64,000 nt of DNA, from the NCBI GenBank assembly GCA_950295325.1, contig OX485805.1, forward strand, positions 52,662,758 through 52,726,757. Reading direction: 5' to 3'. The translations under genes and the position numbers were made by a program. The notes under the pieces are model-generated. The model saw nothing but the letters and a program-made list of their open reading frames with translations, made no database searches and was not told the origin of the DNA. This stretch comes from Polytrichum commune (Eukaryota; Streptophyta; Polytrichopsida; Polytrichales; Polytrichaceae). Positions 1 to 11,659 of this stretch are shown in pieces (the stretch's first letter is position 1; each line of letters begins with the position of its first letter).

Positions 1-1300
1 TGTTCCAGCTTCGAAATCCAGCCTGCACAAGTAATACTTTTATATGATATAAAGATATGTATTTCAGCGATTGGACATGAACATGTCAATGTGTGTAAGG
101 TGGTTTTCAAATCAAAACCTGGAGGCCCAACATGAACAGGTGAAAGATGCAAGGAGATTTCCAAGTGTACACCTCAACATCCACCCAACTCTAAACACAT
201 CCGCTCAGAGTTCACATTGGCATGTGATCGAATTTACTGCCGGTTTCCAAGTTTAAGAGGACTCCGACTCGAAGGAGAACAATTTTCGGTCGGTCGGTAG
301 CATTTTAACAGTTTACTAAGGCCAGGGAAGGAGTAGAAACAACAATGGCCCCATATTGTTCATTAAACTCTGCAATTCCCACACTATTGCACAAGGCCAC
401 CAACTAAATCATCTAATGTCTGATTCTTGCCAGCAATGATCGGAACCCTGCTCTACATCCACAAACCTGACAACATAGGTTGACTATCCACATGCACAAT
501 TACCAGGTGACAGGTCAAACTGGAATGACAATCAAATGTTGGCAGCGAGGCTGCAGATCAGTCGACATTGTATCCAGAATCATTAGATGCCGAGCTCAGT
601 TCAGTCCGGTGGTATGAATCCTTAAACCCTAATCCAAGTTTTGGTGGAGACACAGGGACTCAGATTCCATCATTTTGGTTGTAACTTGTCACTTCCAAGT
701 TCCGAACCCATATCAAATGTTACACTCCCACCTTCTTCTTAGAAAGCACCTGAGATTTCAAAGGCTTAGGCGTGTTTTTGGTGCTTAGAAGGTCTGGACA
801 CATGTTGTCACTTGAGCTGTAGGCAACTGCCTAGGAGGCCGGGCTGCAGTAAAAACATTGCTTGCGGTTCTTTTAGGGTTTAGGGTTTATCGCAAAGAAT
901 ATGGGTTAACATGAAATTGCAAGACTATGTGCTAAGAACTTAGTCTATGTTCTTAATAATATTTCAGATTTCAATTCCACATAGAAGATGCACTTATTTA
1001 ATTTTGTGTCCAACTAAGGAAAAGAAAAAACAGCCGTCAGGTTGCAATTGATGAGTCCTCACTCAGAAGTCATGCAGCGTGAGTGTCACATTGTCATCAA
1101 GGGCCGCGATTAATGTTTTTAGTTAAAAGGCTGAGGCTGCTACCCAATTTGATCTTTGCATCTAAAAGACTGGAAGGTCAGTTTACAACATGCATCTTTA
1201 TAATGTTCACTCGTTGTCAAAGTTGCAGCAAATGATGAAGATCCGGACTGACGCACATCTAAATTTCTGAAGTCAATTTCCAAATCGTTAATAATCTATT
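1..1300. other. Gene-free 3' flank of CYP73 gene 1
   Basis: I see no credible coding sequence here; the open frames are short and resemble no family. At about 872-889 there is a telomere-like stretch of two to three TTTAGGG units. The rest is unremarkable A+T-rich DNA downstream of the minus-strand P450 gene. Confidence 0.5.
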
Positions 1301-1309
1301 GACAATGTA

Positions 1310-1640
1310 GTCCTTACAATAATCTTCTATGTACACATTGTTTTTACAAGGCTCAACCTGCCCATAACTGTGATAGAGAGAATTTCTGCCTAGAGGTGCA
1401 CACCAATAAATGTCATCTACCACGAGGAGTTCATGGATGCGTAGGCTTACCACAATACACTCAACAGCTACTTATCAATATCCGCAATAATCTTCTATAT
1501 ACGCTTTCTATTCCTACGGCTAAACTGCCCATACATGTGATAGATGGAGCTTCTACCTAGATCTGCACACCGATAAAAGAGATCTCCCACAAGGAGGAAT
1601 GGATGTGTAGGTTAAACACAATTCACCATCAAAAGCTGTC
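1310..1640. repeat. Tandem duplication (2 x about 168 bp) downstream of gene 1
   Basis: Two diverged direct copies lie side by side. Landmarks are the shared AATAATCTTCTAT at about 1318 and 1485, followed in each by CTGCCCATA, GTGATAGA, and a GGATG-GTAGG motif. It is non-coding and lies in the 3' flank of the minus-strand CYP73 gene. Confidence 0.7.
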
Positions 1641-1679
1641 AATGTCCAATTTCGATGTGATGCCGAGGTATCTTTGTAA

Positions 1680-2000
1680 AAGGATATTTATTTAACTGCC
1701 ACTCAGAAATCTAACACTGGAAAGTGCAGAAATTTTTGAAGCCACTGTTGAGGCGGTTTGCAGGGTTTTGAGGTCGACGAACATTAAAATCCAGAACGAA
1801 TTACTGCTTTGGTGTGAGAATCACGCGCAATGTAAAATTCGGATGTAACGAGGATGTATATTTGAATGAGGTTATCTATATGAATGCCATTCAGAAATCT
1901 GAGGCCGCTGTTTAGGCAGTTTGTCGAGGTTGCCGAAAGCCAAAATCCCAATCAAATCACGGTCTCGGTTTGACAATCACGCGCGAGTGGATTTCAAGGT
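1680..2000 (-). repeat. Duplicated 3' tail of gene 1 last exon and 3' UTR
   Basis: Two direct copies share TCAGAAATCT (about 1703 and 1891) and TCACGCGC (1821 and 1978). The copy at 1868-2000 contains the real last codons and stop (1957) of gene 1. The copy at 1680-1850 is a diverged duplicate of the same segment, including the region encoding the final residues. The duplicate is not joined to the reading frame, so it is a vestigial exon end. Confidence 0.65.
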
Positions 2001-5000
2001 GATTGCTGAATTGGCCATACAACGCGGTGCTGTCGAGTTTGTTGGTTCCTTCGGGAGGAAGGAGTTCAAAGGACTGGATGAGGCGGCCGAGCACAAGGGG
2101 CAACAAGGGTATGGCGATGATGCTTCCCGGGCACGCGCGTCGGCCCGCACCAAAGGGCAGGAACTTGAAATCGTTTCCCGTCATTTCCATGCTGCTGTTT
2201 AAGAAGCGCTCAGGGTTGAAGCGCTCGGGCTCGTCCCAGTACTTAGGGTTATTGGCAAGCCACCATGAGTTCACGTAGATGCGGCTCTGTGCGGGAATGT
2301 CGTACCCGGCGAGCTTCGCGGCCTCAAGGTTCAAGTGGGGGAGGAGCAGCGGGACAATCATGTGCAAGCGTATCACCTCCTTCACAAACGCGCTCAAGTA
2401 GGGCAGCTTGTTGTTGTGAGTGTCGGCTTCGCAAATCAAGTGGCCTTTTCCGAGAATGGTGTCGAGCTCATCTCGAATGCGCGATTGTACGTCGGGGTTG
2501 TTCACGAGCTCCAAGATGCCCCACTCGATCCACCACAGTGTAGTTTCCGTGCCTGCGCAATATCCAAGAAAACATCACATTTTTAGAAACATTGCATGAA
2601 TGTTATGAACTACGTAATGGATGTGAGGATCCATGTCACGGCCGAGGAATGGTAGCAACGAGGTAGCTAACAAGCGCCTACTACAGTTGATGGCGGGGCG
2701 ACATGTAAGAATTTTAGTACCTGCAGAATTCACATTCTCAATCATGTGGAGGACGTTGTCTTCATCAATCTCTCCCTTCTTTTGCGCATCCAAAATGTAG
2801 TCAATGCCAGCCGCCTTCGTAGTTGAGGAGTGTGGCCCCTTCATAGCCAAAAACTTCCTGCAATTTGTTCCAATCCATAAGTTACCGCCCTCAATTTCAT
2901 CCTCTAATTAGTCCTCAATGAATCTTGATTCTGTATATACACTTCTCCACTGCAAACTTTAGTAGAAAACTGCTGCATTTGTTTGTCACTAGTCTTGAAT
3001 GCCAATCCTCGCAAGATCGTTTAGGTTTTGACTGAAGTTTGCATGTAACTTAGATTGATGTTAACATGCACTTATTTGCTAGCTTAGTACTTTTTTTTTA
3101 CTTTACTTTGAATTTTTTTTAAAATTTTCATTAAGTAAATTAATTTTTGAAATTAATTTTTATAATACTGAGAATGCTTTGCACAAATGATATCAACTTG
3201 CTTCCAATAGTTAATACCCAGAACAACTTAAGATTCGAGGTTTTTAACATTGCATACAAGTATGTGTAAAGTCTTGGCGAGATGGCTAAAATGTGACCTT
3301 GAGAGCTTATGCATAAAATCACCCAAATTTGTAAAGATTTTCATTACCATGTTTAAAAAGTGATATCGGGCTATTAAAAATTGAATTTTTAGCTTGTCAT
3401 ACTAACTTAGGATGGGGGTGAATCAAGCTAGCCTTGTGTGGGCTCATCTAGGATTTGTGGATGACATGTCCCATGGAAAAACTTTAATTTAGATCCTAAA
3501 GTTCTCTCAAGGTGTTTCATCTAACTTTCAAAATTAGGCTTTGACACATGACAAGGTAACAACCTCTTACTAAGAAATTCTCTCAAACAAAGATGGATAA
3601 AATTTAGGGTCCCATTACTCTTTGAGGGACTCTACGCATAACTCTATTGGATGTCACCCTGCCTAGTAAAATTGTTACGCCACGTGGCATGTTGGGGGGC
3701 GGGGGTGGGGGGGGGGGGGGGGGTTAAGGGTTTAAGGGTTTAGGGTGGAAGTGCACACTCACTTGTGATCCTCCAGGAAGCCCTTGAAGATAGCGTCCCT
3801 CTTTTCCTTGACATCTCGGCAGACGCGGAGGAACCCTCGCAAGAATGGTCGCAACACGGGAATGAAATCCCCATAGTTGTAGTCGAAGCTCTGCGTAACC
3901 TGGCTCCGTTTCAGGTTAAGCGCCTTCAGCTTCACGAATAGCGGATCCTTCTCGCTCTTGAACCGCGTGTTGAACATCATGCGGTACATGACGTTGTAGA
4001 TCATGAGCTGCAGCCTCGTGCGAATGACCACACCATCGGTCGCAGCTTCCGGCCGGGCCGAGAGGTCTTCGATCACGTGGTCGACTTCGTCCACCCATGC
4101 GGCGTGCATCCCTTGCACCGACTTGGTGGTGAAAAATGGCACTGTCATGATGCGTCGCATCTTGCGCCAATGGTCGCCGTAATTGGTGAACACCATGTCT
4201 TGTCCGTGTCCACTGAAGATGTCGAACACCACGTTGCAGACTCGGGATCCAAACGCTACTCCCTGCGTGTGGAGAACCTCCTTGGCGCTTTCTGGGGATG
4301 ACACTACCACCAAGTTTCGTTGTCCCATCTTCAACATGAACACATCGCCATACTTCTTCGCCAGCTCTGCCAGATATTTGTGGTTCAAATCATCCCCTAC
4401 CTGCAAAAAAAACACTCAGCATCAGCACCACGACATGAATAGTGCAGGCTGGGACATGATCGTGACATTTATCAAGCCTTGTAAGGTCGCTCCCTTTCTA
4501 TCTGTTCTAGCTTCAAGAATGTGTTTCCAAGAGGCAAGGATTGCATCCATGTACACCGACCACAGTCATCTTGCAACCTTTTGAAACTAGTCGACACCTC
4601 ATTGTTGCCTGTCTTTGAGCATGACAACTACATGAATTGCGTGACATGACATTCTGAAGCCTTGTAATAGATTCAAGAACAATTTCCAAGAACCAAGGAT
4701 TGCATGTGTATATCCCTACCATAGTCAAGTTGCAAGATTTTGGCATTAGTCGACACCTCATTGTTGCCTATCTTCGGGCATGACGACTACGTGAATTGCG
4801 TGACATAACATTTTTAAGCCTTGCAATAGCTTCAAGAACAAATTTCCAAGAACCAAGGATTGTATGTGTGTATGCTCAGCATAGGTTAGTGGCAAGCTCT
4901 TGATATTAGTCGACACCTAATTGTTGCCTACAGACGGGATTCAAGCCTTCTCCCATTTACCAAGATTCAAGGGCGCGCCTCCCGCATGGAATCTTATTTG

Positions 5001-5636
5001 TGTCTGTAGGCTACATATTAGGCCACTCAAGAATGTTATGGATCCTGGATTCACAGGAGGATTTCACTTCGAACCCGAAATCTTGTATACCTTTTCCATC
5101 ATCCGGTTATGTAAAGGCATGAAAGAAGGCGTGACCATTTCAGCAAATTCTTTATTAGTTATAGTAGACTCTGGGAAATCAGCGACCTGCTTGGTTATGG
5201 ACCCAATCTCTAAACAAATTGGTCAGATCACTTCCAAGCGAATCCCCAGTGAGCTATTTCTCAAGGGATTTTCTCTTGCGAATTATGCGTTTAGGGGTTA
5301 AGGTTTATTTCTTCCTCTGCCCAAATTGAGCATGATTTGGTCCTCACAAAACAACGACAAATAGAAAGCACTGCATACCTGCAACCAATTACCGACAACG
5401 GGTAAGGCGATTGGACCCGGGGGGAGCTTCATCCTCGGAGCTCTCAGCTTCGCAACGATCACAGACACCACGATTACCACAGCCAAACCTTGCGCAATTC
5501 TGCCGAAATTGAGCATGGTTTCGGATTCACTAGTGCTAATTCCTTCCAGAACAGTTGCTGTTTCCGCAAGGGCTATCGGGATCCACGACAATGCCGCCAC
5601 CATCACCATGACCGCCAACCTTAACCCCATGTCCAT
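1957..5636 (-). CDS. CYP73A: CYP73 family cytochrome P450 (cinnamate 4-hydroxylase-like), gene 1
   Basis: Four exons on the minus strand: complement(5379..5636), (3763..4400), (2721..2857), (1957..2552), totalling 1629 bp and 542 residues with no internal stop. All introns are GT-AG; intron 1 is phase 0, after the codons for NWLQ. The family hydroxylates trans-cinnamate to p-coumarate at the ER using cytochrome P450 reductase. Visible landmarks: hydrophobic segments at about residues 5-24 and 48-63, proline hinge LPPGP (71-75), C-helix WRKMRR (from 164), I-helix AGTETT (from 344), ExxR (403-406), PERF (458-461) and haem loop FGAGRRAC with Cys485. The ATG at 5636 was chosen because it is the first in frame; only a GTG and CTG precede it. 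It is longer than the usual about 505 residues because of the N-terminus. Odd: AGTET instead of the AAIET I recall for C4H, and Cys141 where an arginine is usual. Family assignment is secure; the exact substrate is not. Confidence 0.93.
3693..3723 (+). repeat. Long G-tract in intron 2 of gene 1
   Basis: A nearly uninterrupted run of about 30 G on the plus strand, so C-rich in the transcript, is broken only by single C and T bases. It abuts TTAAGGG/TTTAGGG telomere-like units (about 3724-3746) beside the exon 2 donor at 3762. It could form a quadruplex on the plus (non-transcribed-sense) strand and may vary in length between reads. Confidence 0.85.
4465..4925 (-). repeat. Tandem repeat, three units of about 160 bp, in intron 1 of gene 1
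   Basis: The motif TCGACACCT followed by ATTGTTGCCT recurs at 4591, 4750 and 4910, a period of 159-160 bp. Each unit also shares TTCCAAGA and AAGGATTG. No open frame is conserved across units. Confidence 0.85.
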
Positions 5637-5906
5637 CAGCACCGATCCTCCTTTTCCGGGAGAAACCTCAACCCAGAACTTGAAGCCTCACCAAAAGTTT
5701 AGTCTCCAACCAGAATTGTTGCATGAAATTTTCTGCAGCTAAAACAAGAACAATACCAGACCAATCTGAGATTCACTGCAGCAGCAGGAGCAAGCCCACA
5801 AGAGCAAGATTGCCCCAAAAACCTGTCGATGAGGCTGTGCTGGGGAGAGAGGTAAGCAGATTCAGACATATACCTCGGTGATGAAATGAGTTAGTGTGGA
5901 GGAGCC

Positions 5907-5914
5907 ATTTATAC
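5907..5914 (-). promoter_or_regulatory. Probable TATA box of gene 1
   Basis: On the minus strand the sequence reads GTATAAAT, about 270 bp upstream of the chosen ATG. This is a good TATA match and would imply a 5' UTR of roughly 240 bp. No transcript evidence is available. Confidence 0.5.
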
Positions 5915-5919
5915 TGCCG

Positions 5920-7735
5920 TTAGTACCCACCATTTTGGACCAAATCATTCTGTAATATTTGCACGGACCGAATATGGATGTACTAGGACAACTACCCCTG
6001 CAAGTGCACATCTGAAATTATAATAGCAGTATCCGAACGTACAAGTCTGAGCAGAAGCTGCCGAAAAGGTTATTCAGAAGCTCCAACTCCAGAGTGTCCT
6101 CGACGATGAACGCCACAAATCATGGCCAAGGCCGTTGTACAGTTACGAGTTTGTCACCATGGGGAAAGCCCCTCATGACGTAAGAAGGACATGCGCAAGC
6201 ATGACATACCTTAAGAGTATGTCACAACACACGTCGTTCTACCGTTGCTTTGCTTTACAGGGCTTGAATCAAGTAATAAGTACTACTCAGGGTTTGGGGC
6301 CCTCCATTCCACATGGAGCATCGCTGCCAATCACGGGCAGCTTGTCAGATATTGACATCATAATAAGGGCATCATAATAAGTACGAAACTTATACGGAAT
6401 TTTAAAAATTGCAACACGAGTGGGGATTGAGGTACGTACAGAAGGAATGTTGGTCGGAGATGATGCAATTGTTTTTCTCGAGATAAGTTGGATTGTATTT
6501 GCATGCAGGCACCTCGTGCGAACATATCTTTCCTAGTTCTTTCTGGCCATTCACCATTCACCAGCAGCCTGTGCTTTATAGCTAGAGTATGATCAAGTTA
6601 CATATTGCCAGGCGTCCGTTCTACTTGTAGATGCTTCATGAGTCTCTACCCGACTCTCTTATGATGAGTGCGGGTAACTGTTTCAGGTTGAAAGTGAACA
6701 TCTTAAGTTGCAGTAAAATTGGTATCATCATCGATAAAGGGGAGGGGTACTCTCAAAAGTGAGATGGGTTTTCAAAAATGGAGGCACTGGGACCGGAAAA
6801 ATGGAAACAATTTCCTGATTGGTTGTTAGGTCATGTGAACCATGTGGGTAAAATCAGAGTGACATGTAGATAGTTGTCCATAGCGAGTGTGGGTTATCAC
6901 TTCCAAGTAGGTTAGTCATCGCAACACTAAAGTGTTATTGGAATAGAAGATGGCCGTCAAGTAGGTTAGTCATCACAACACTTGGATGCTTAAGAAAATA
7001 GGAAGGTGGTTGTGTGCACACCTTTAAGAGAGCAACCTTCCCAAAGTTGGACTTCTCCTTTGCACTTGTGATAACATAAGTTAGCACTTGAGCCATGTGA
7101 CCTAGGTATACTTCACATTTTTCTTCTTTTTTAGATCCTCGTTTCCTTTTGCTATATCTTTTTGGCATGGCAGAGGGGTACTAGTGCTAATGTAGAAAGG
7201 GGGACATCGCAGTGGCAACAGGAGGTCTACAACATAGAGCTACACAACGATCACAGGCAAGTGATTCTCCTACTTGGCTGAATTTTTGCGGTTTGCAGGT
7301 CACTGGCTAGCAATCTATCAAAGTTGATATGTATAAAACAGTCAATGGCATGCTATTTTCCGAATGCAATCCAACCGAGTCGGTGACCGAAGTTTTTGTT
7401 TCGTAATTACTGCGGGTTACCTATTCTTATGTTTTGTTAGGATCGGTTTTGGTGATCTGAACTCAATGGGCTTCTTCCTCATGATGCCCCTTGCAATCCG
7501 AGGATCAATTTCATAGTGGGGTATTTGATCATTATGCTAAATTATCAACTTTATTAAGAACATGATTGAATTCTGCATTTCCCTGGGTGGGCGGCATTAC
7601 TCACAAGCTCATTACAATCACCACGACCAATTCGTGCTGCACAATTACTCTTCTTTTGCACAATGACGTATGTGACCTACTTAATTCAAATCATCCTTGT
7701 TTATATACACTTCACAAGCATGTGCCATTCTCCGA
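5920..7735. other. Intergenic spacer between tandem CYP73 genes 1 and 2
   Basis: No gene recognised. It holds the distal promoter of gene 1 and the far 3' flank of gene 2. Short imperfect direct repeats such as AGTAGGTTAGTCATC (about 6906 and 6960) are visible. No transposon ends were found. Confidence 0.5.
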
Positions 7736-7738
7736 CAG

Positions 7739-8288
7739 ATTGCACTCCCAACTACTCACAATGCATTACATTCCTCAAACCAATCCCATACACAGATGAC
7801 AGTACTACACCATCCACAGCTTCAAGCTCTGCAGCAAATGACATGGAATTGGCAAGCAATTGAAGCTTCAACACGTCGAATGTTAATGCAGCTGCTGGTA
7901 TTCTAAAATACATATATTTCAACAAGTCGTTAAATATTATTCCTAAAAGGCTTGACAAGCTTGCTACAAGGGTTCGTTGGTTTGAAATTGTGGTTTACGA
8001 AGCCATGTAGATTACACTCCCATCTATTCACAATGAATTACATAGGTCCTCTTAAACCAATCCCAGATACTAATGACAGTACTACACCATCTCAACCACA
8101 GCGTTAACATCTGCAGAAAATATCATCGAGTTGGCATCCACGATGAAGCTTCAACACGTCACAAGTTGATGCTGCCGGTATTTCACATATATCCGTCAAC
8201 AGGAACTTGGTGAAAACCTTAAGAAGCCTGAATAAACTTGCTACTGGGGATTTTTGGTTTTTTTTTTGCGATTGACGAAGCCATGAAG
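7739..8288. repeat. Tandem duplication (2 x about 270 bp) in the 3' flank of gene 2
   Basis: Copy A (about 7739-8007) and copy B (about 8008-8288) share CACTCCCA-CTA-TCACAATG, CAATCCCA, TGACAGTACTACACCATC, GAAGCTTCAACACGTC and ACGAAGCCATG in the same order. Copy B ends close to the stop codon of gene 2 at 8315, so it probably covers the 3' UTR. Confidence 0.8.
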
Positions 8289-8314
8289 TGCATTGAATCG
8301 TAATTGCTGCCAGC

Positions 8315-11300
8315 CTACAGCCTTGGTTTGGCAAGTATGATCGACCGGTGTAACATAGAATTGCTGAACTGGCCACCCTGTTCGGTGAGATCCAGTTTCT
8401 TGATTCCGGGGGGAGGATGAAGGTCGAATGCCTGGACAAGGCTTCCAATCACGATAGGCAACAAAGGCACGGCTGTGTTGATGCCAGGGCAAGCTCTCCG
8501 ACCCGCACCGAAGGGCAAGAACCTGAAATCATTGCCGGTCAGCTCCGAATCGCTGTTCAAGAATCGCTCAGGAACGAATTTCTCCGGTTCGTCCCAGTAC
8601 TTGGGGTTATTCGCAATCCACCATGAGTTCACGAAGATCCGGCTCCCTGCAGGGATGTCGTAGCCAAGGAGCTTCGCTGGCTCCAAATTCAAGTGGGGGA
8701 CGAGCTGCGGGATGCACATGTGAAATCGCATCACTTCCTTGACGAATGCCATAAGGTATGGCAGCTTGTTGTTGTGCGTGTCAGCTTCGCAGATTAACTT
8801 CCCCTTCCCTAAAATTTTGTCAAGCTCGTCCTGTATGCGTGCCTGTATGTCGGGGTTGTTTACAAGCTCTGCCAATGCCCACTCTATTGACCACAAGAGT
8901 GTCTCCGTGCCTGCAACGAAATGGTATTCAAGCCCATCATGAGATAACTCTAAAAGTGTCATTACAGGGCCTCTAACCTTAATAGAGCAGAATAGAGAAG
9001 ACCATCGTTTGGCTGCTGCTTCGAGCATCCAACGAAAGGCTAAGGTTTCTCGCGCGACGGTTTGTCGCTATAATAGATGGTACAAATTGAGTGTATCACA
9101 GTGGAAAGATTCGCAACCAACTTGTGAGAATTTAATTCCAAGTAGAATGGAAGAGAATGCACTGCTTGACACTATCTCCAGAGAATATGATGGCAGGTGC
9201 ATAGAAATAAGGCTCCCATAGCTGCCAATGCATTTCTTCGTCACAATGAAAGTTCTTTTTATATCAAATAGTAGAATACAAGAAGCATTGGATTGGTTCT
9301 CAACAATTTACAAGAAATGAAGAGAATGGTACCCGCAGAGTTCACATTCTCAATCATGTGAAGGACATTAGTCTCAGTTATCTCTCCAATTCTTTGTGCG
9401 TCCAGAATGTGGTCAATACCGGCCTTCTCCGTCACCAATTCGGGACCCTTCATTTCAGCCAAAAGCTTCCTGCCGGTATTATTCCTCGTCAGTACATCAG
9501 CAATACAATTTATCAGGAATCATTAGAGTCAGTTCACCTCAAACCTCAGCTCTTCTTCTCGTAGTAAATTTGATTGGGGAGTGCTGAGATCAAGTTCAGC
9601 ATACAGAGCCACATTTCAGAATGCAGTGGTGATGTTTTGTCTCCGAACTTTGAGAAACATGTTTAGCCTAACTTAACCTCCACCATTAGCCTTAAACACC
9701 TTGCCAGTTGCCTGGCCATTCGCACTCTTGAAATTATGCTAAAAGAATAATATAGAGAGTTTGAGATCATCAACAGATATTATCAAATAGTTCTCTCAAC
9801 AGCGTACCGACATATTATTCGGATCAGCAACAGTGCACCGACATTCCAACATCCCTAATGACTTACTTGCGATCCTCGAGAAAGCTGTTATAAATAGCAA
9901 ACCGTTGTTTCTTGAGATCTTGGCAGGTGTTCAAGTAGCCTTGTAAGAATGGTCGCAACACGGGAAGGAAGTCACCATAATTATACTTAAAGCTCTGCGT
10001 CTTTTGGCTCCGGGCAAGGTTCAATGCCCTCAGTTTCACATACAGCGGATCGTCCTCGCCCTTAAATCCGGCATTGAACATCATGCGGTACATGACGTTA
10101 TAGATCATCAGCTGCACACTCATACGCATCACAACACCGGTGGTCATTGCTTCGGGCTTTGCCTTGAGACTCTCGATCATTTGGTTAAGTTCGTCCTCCC
10201 ACACTCTATGCATTCTTTGCACCGCCTTCATGGTGAAGAAGGGGACCGCCATGATGCGTCGCACTTTGCGCCAATGGTCCCCGTAATCACTCCACACCAT
10301 GTCTTGTTTGTTTCCATTGAAGATGTCAAATACAATGTTGGATGCTCGAGAACCGAAAGCGACTCCTTGTGTGTGGAGAACCTCCTTGGCGCCTTCCGGT
10401 GAGGAGACGACTATCAAGATTCGCTGTCCCATCTTCAGCATGAACACGTCTCCGAAATTCTGTGCCATTCGTGCCATGTACCTGTGGTTTAAAGTATCTG
10501 TAATCTGCAGTTGCAGAAACCTTTCAGAGTGTCAACAATGTCTGCAGGAGATGTAAATGCAGAAAGTTATAAGCCATCATCGAGCCAGCACTTTAGTACA
10601 GATTTTTGGCCTTCGAAATCTTATGCAACCATGTTGAAGAGACAGGCGAGCGAAAGATTTCTAAAACTAGACATCCCCTGCTGCATCCCTATCAATTGGT
10701 CCCCTTCCGATCCGAGATCTTACACTAGGCTACACAATTTACCCTTCGAATCTGGCAAAGAAGTTGATCCATCATTCAAGAACTTTCGATCACTCTCAAG
10801 TAAAACTTGGAATTTGAAGCTATCGTGAACATGGAAATCTGACAACTTCAAGGCGTCCCCAACCTGCAAATGCTAAAATCTTTCAGAACCTCAACAATAT
10901 CTGGAGAATCTGGATATCTTGCAGGAAGATTATAGCCAGTAGTTTAGTACAATTTTTGGTCTTTCGAAGCCGTCGCAACCTTTTTGAAGAGGAAGTGATA
11001 TATTTGCAAGACTAGAAGGTCCCTCAATATAATCAATTGTTTCCCTTCCGTTCTGAGCTCTTGCACTAGGCTACAAAACTGAACCCTCCAATCTGACAGG
11101 GTTATCGATCTATCATCCAAGTACCTTCGACCACTCTCAAGTACTTCAACTTGACATGGATCTAGAAGTTGCAATGCCAAAAAAGATTGCGCAACTCAAT
11201 TGATTTCAAGAGTGGCATGACTGCAGACACCTGCCACCAGTTGCCGACTATGGGCAAGGTAATTCGAGGACCCGGGGGCAGCTTCATCCTGGGAGTCCTC

Positions 11301-11449
11301 AGCTTCGCCATAAGAATTGCAGCCACCGCCATCGCCACAAGAAACCCCTCCACCACTCCATTGAAGCTGCACAATTTCCGAAGAACACTCTGAGCCGAGT
11401 CCGAATGCTGCGACCATAACCCTGCATCTAAATCTGCCACCATTGCCAT
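8315..11449 (-). CDS. CYP73A: CYP73 family cytochrome P450, gene 2
   Basis: Four exons on the minus strand: complement(11231..11449), (9867..10504), (9333..9469), (8315..8910); 1590 bp, 529 residues, uninterrupted, all GT-AG. Exons 2, 3 and 4 have exactly the lengths of gene 1. Landmarks: a single clear hydrophobic anchor (about 32-48), LPPGP hinge (57-61), C-helix WRKVRR, AGTET I-helix (exon 4 reads TETLLW), ExxR (390-393), PERF, and haem loop FGAGRRAC with Cys472. Expected role is an ER-bound aromatic-acid 4-hydroxylase. Oddities: exon 2 begins ITDTLNH where the family has VGDDLNH; hinge WWQ instead of WLQ; SRASN in the B-C loop; MRMSVQLM where the family has an arginine-rich RRRLQLM. It is transcribed towards gene 1, with 2.7 kb between the gene 2 stop and gene 1 ATG. 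It is the more diverged of the tandem pair, and the family is certain but the reaction is not. Confidence 0.92.
10508..11170 (-). repeat. Tandem duplication within intron 1 of gene 2
   Basis: Two diverged direct copies of about 300-340 bp (about 10508-10840 and 10867-11170) share CTTTCAGA, TCAACAAT, TTTAGTACA, TTTTTGG, TCTTGCACTAGGCTAC-type and CACTCTCAAGTA motifs in order. The duplicated unit appears to extend into the start of exon 2 (see the exon-like entry at 10723-10863). Confidence 0.75.
10723..10863 (-). pseudogene. Vestigial exon-2 head in intron 1 of gene 2
   Basis: Read on the minus strand, a TTTGCAG acceptor at 10864-10870 is followed by codons for VGDAL, very like the family's exon-2 start VGDDL. 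The frame stays open for about 47 codons but soon stops resembling P450. It looks like a duplicated acceptor plus exon head. Splicing to it would replace the catalytic exon by unrelated residues, so it is probably a relic, or a cryptic or poison exon. Confidence 0.5.
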
Positions 11450-11535
11450 AGCTATGCTTCACCCTGCCGATTCTCCTTTGCTACTCAAACTACTGAAACC
11501 TCAAATAACTCCAGAGAAACAGTATCCCGGCCTGC

Positions 11536-11543
11536 TTTTATGG
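11536..11543 (-). promoter_or_regulatory. Possible TATA box of gene 2
   Basis: The minus strand reads CCATAAAAG about 90 bp upstream of the ATG at 11449. It is a moderate TATA match at a plausible distance. Confidence 0.35.
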
Positions 11544-11618
11544 TCGAGGAGATCTGCATCGATCCACAAGTTTAGAAGTAGTCTAATGATCTGCATGACA
11601 TGAGATTTAGAGCTAATT

Positions 11619-11652
11619 CATCATCATCATCATCATCATCACCATCATCACC
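11619..11652. repeat. (ATC)n microsatellite
   Basis: An imperfect trinucleotide run of about ten TCA units lies in the upstream region of gene 2. Confidence 0.9.
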
Positions 11653-11659
11653 TTGACCC

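Noticed and set aside
2003-2586. Overlapping plus-strand frames across the last exon of gene 1
   Set aside because: They are antisense shadows of the P450 exon; the minus frame carries the haem and ExxR motifs.
3259-3330. A tRNA-like string (GGCGAGATGGCTAAAATG)
   Set aside because: No cloverleaf arms, T-loop or acceptor pairing could be found around it.
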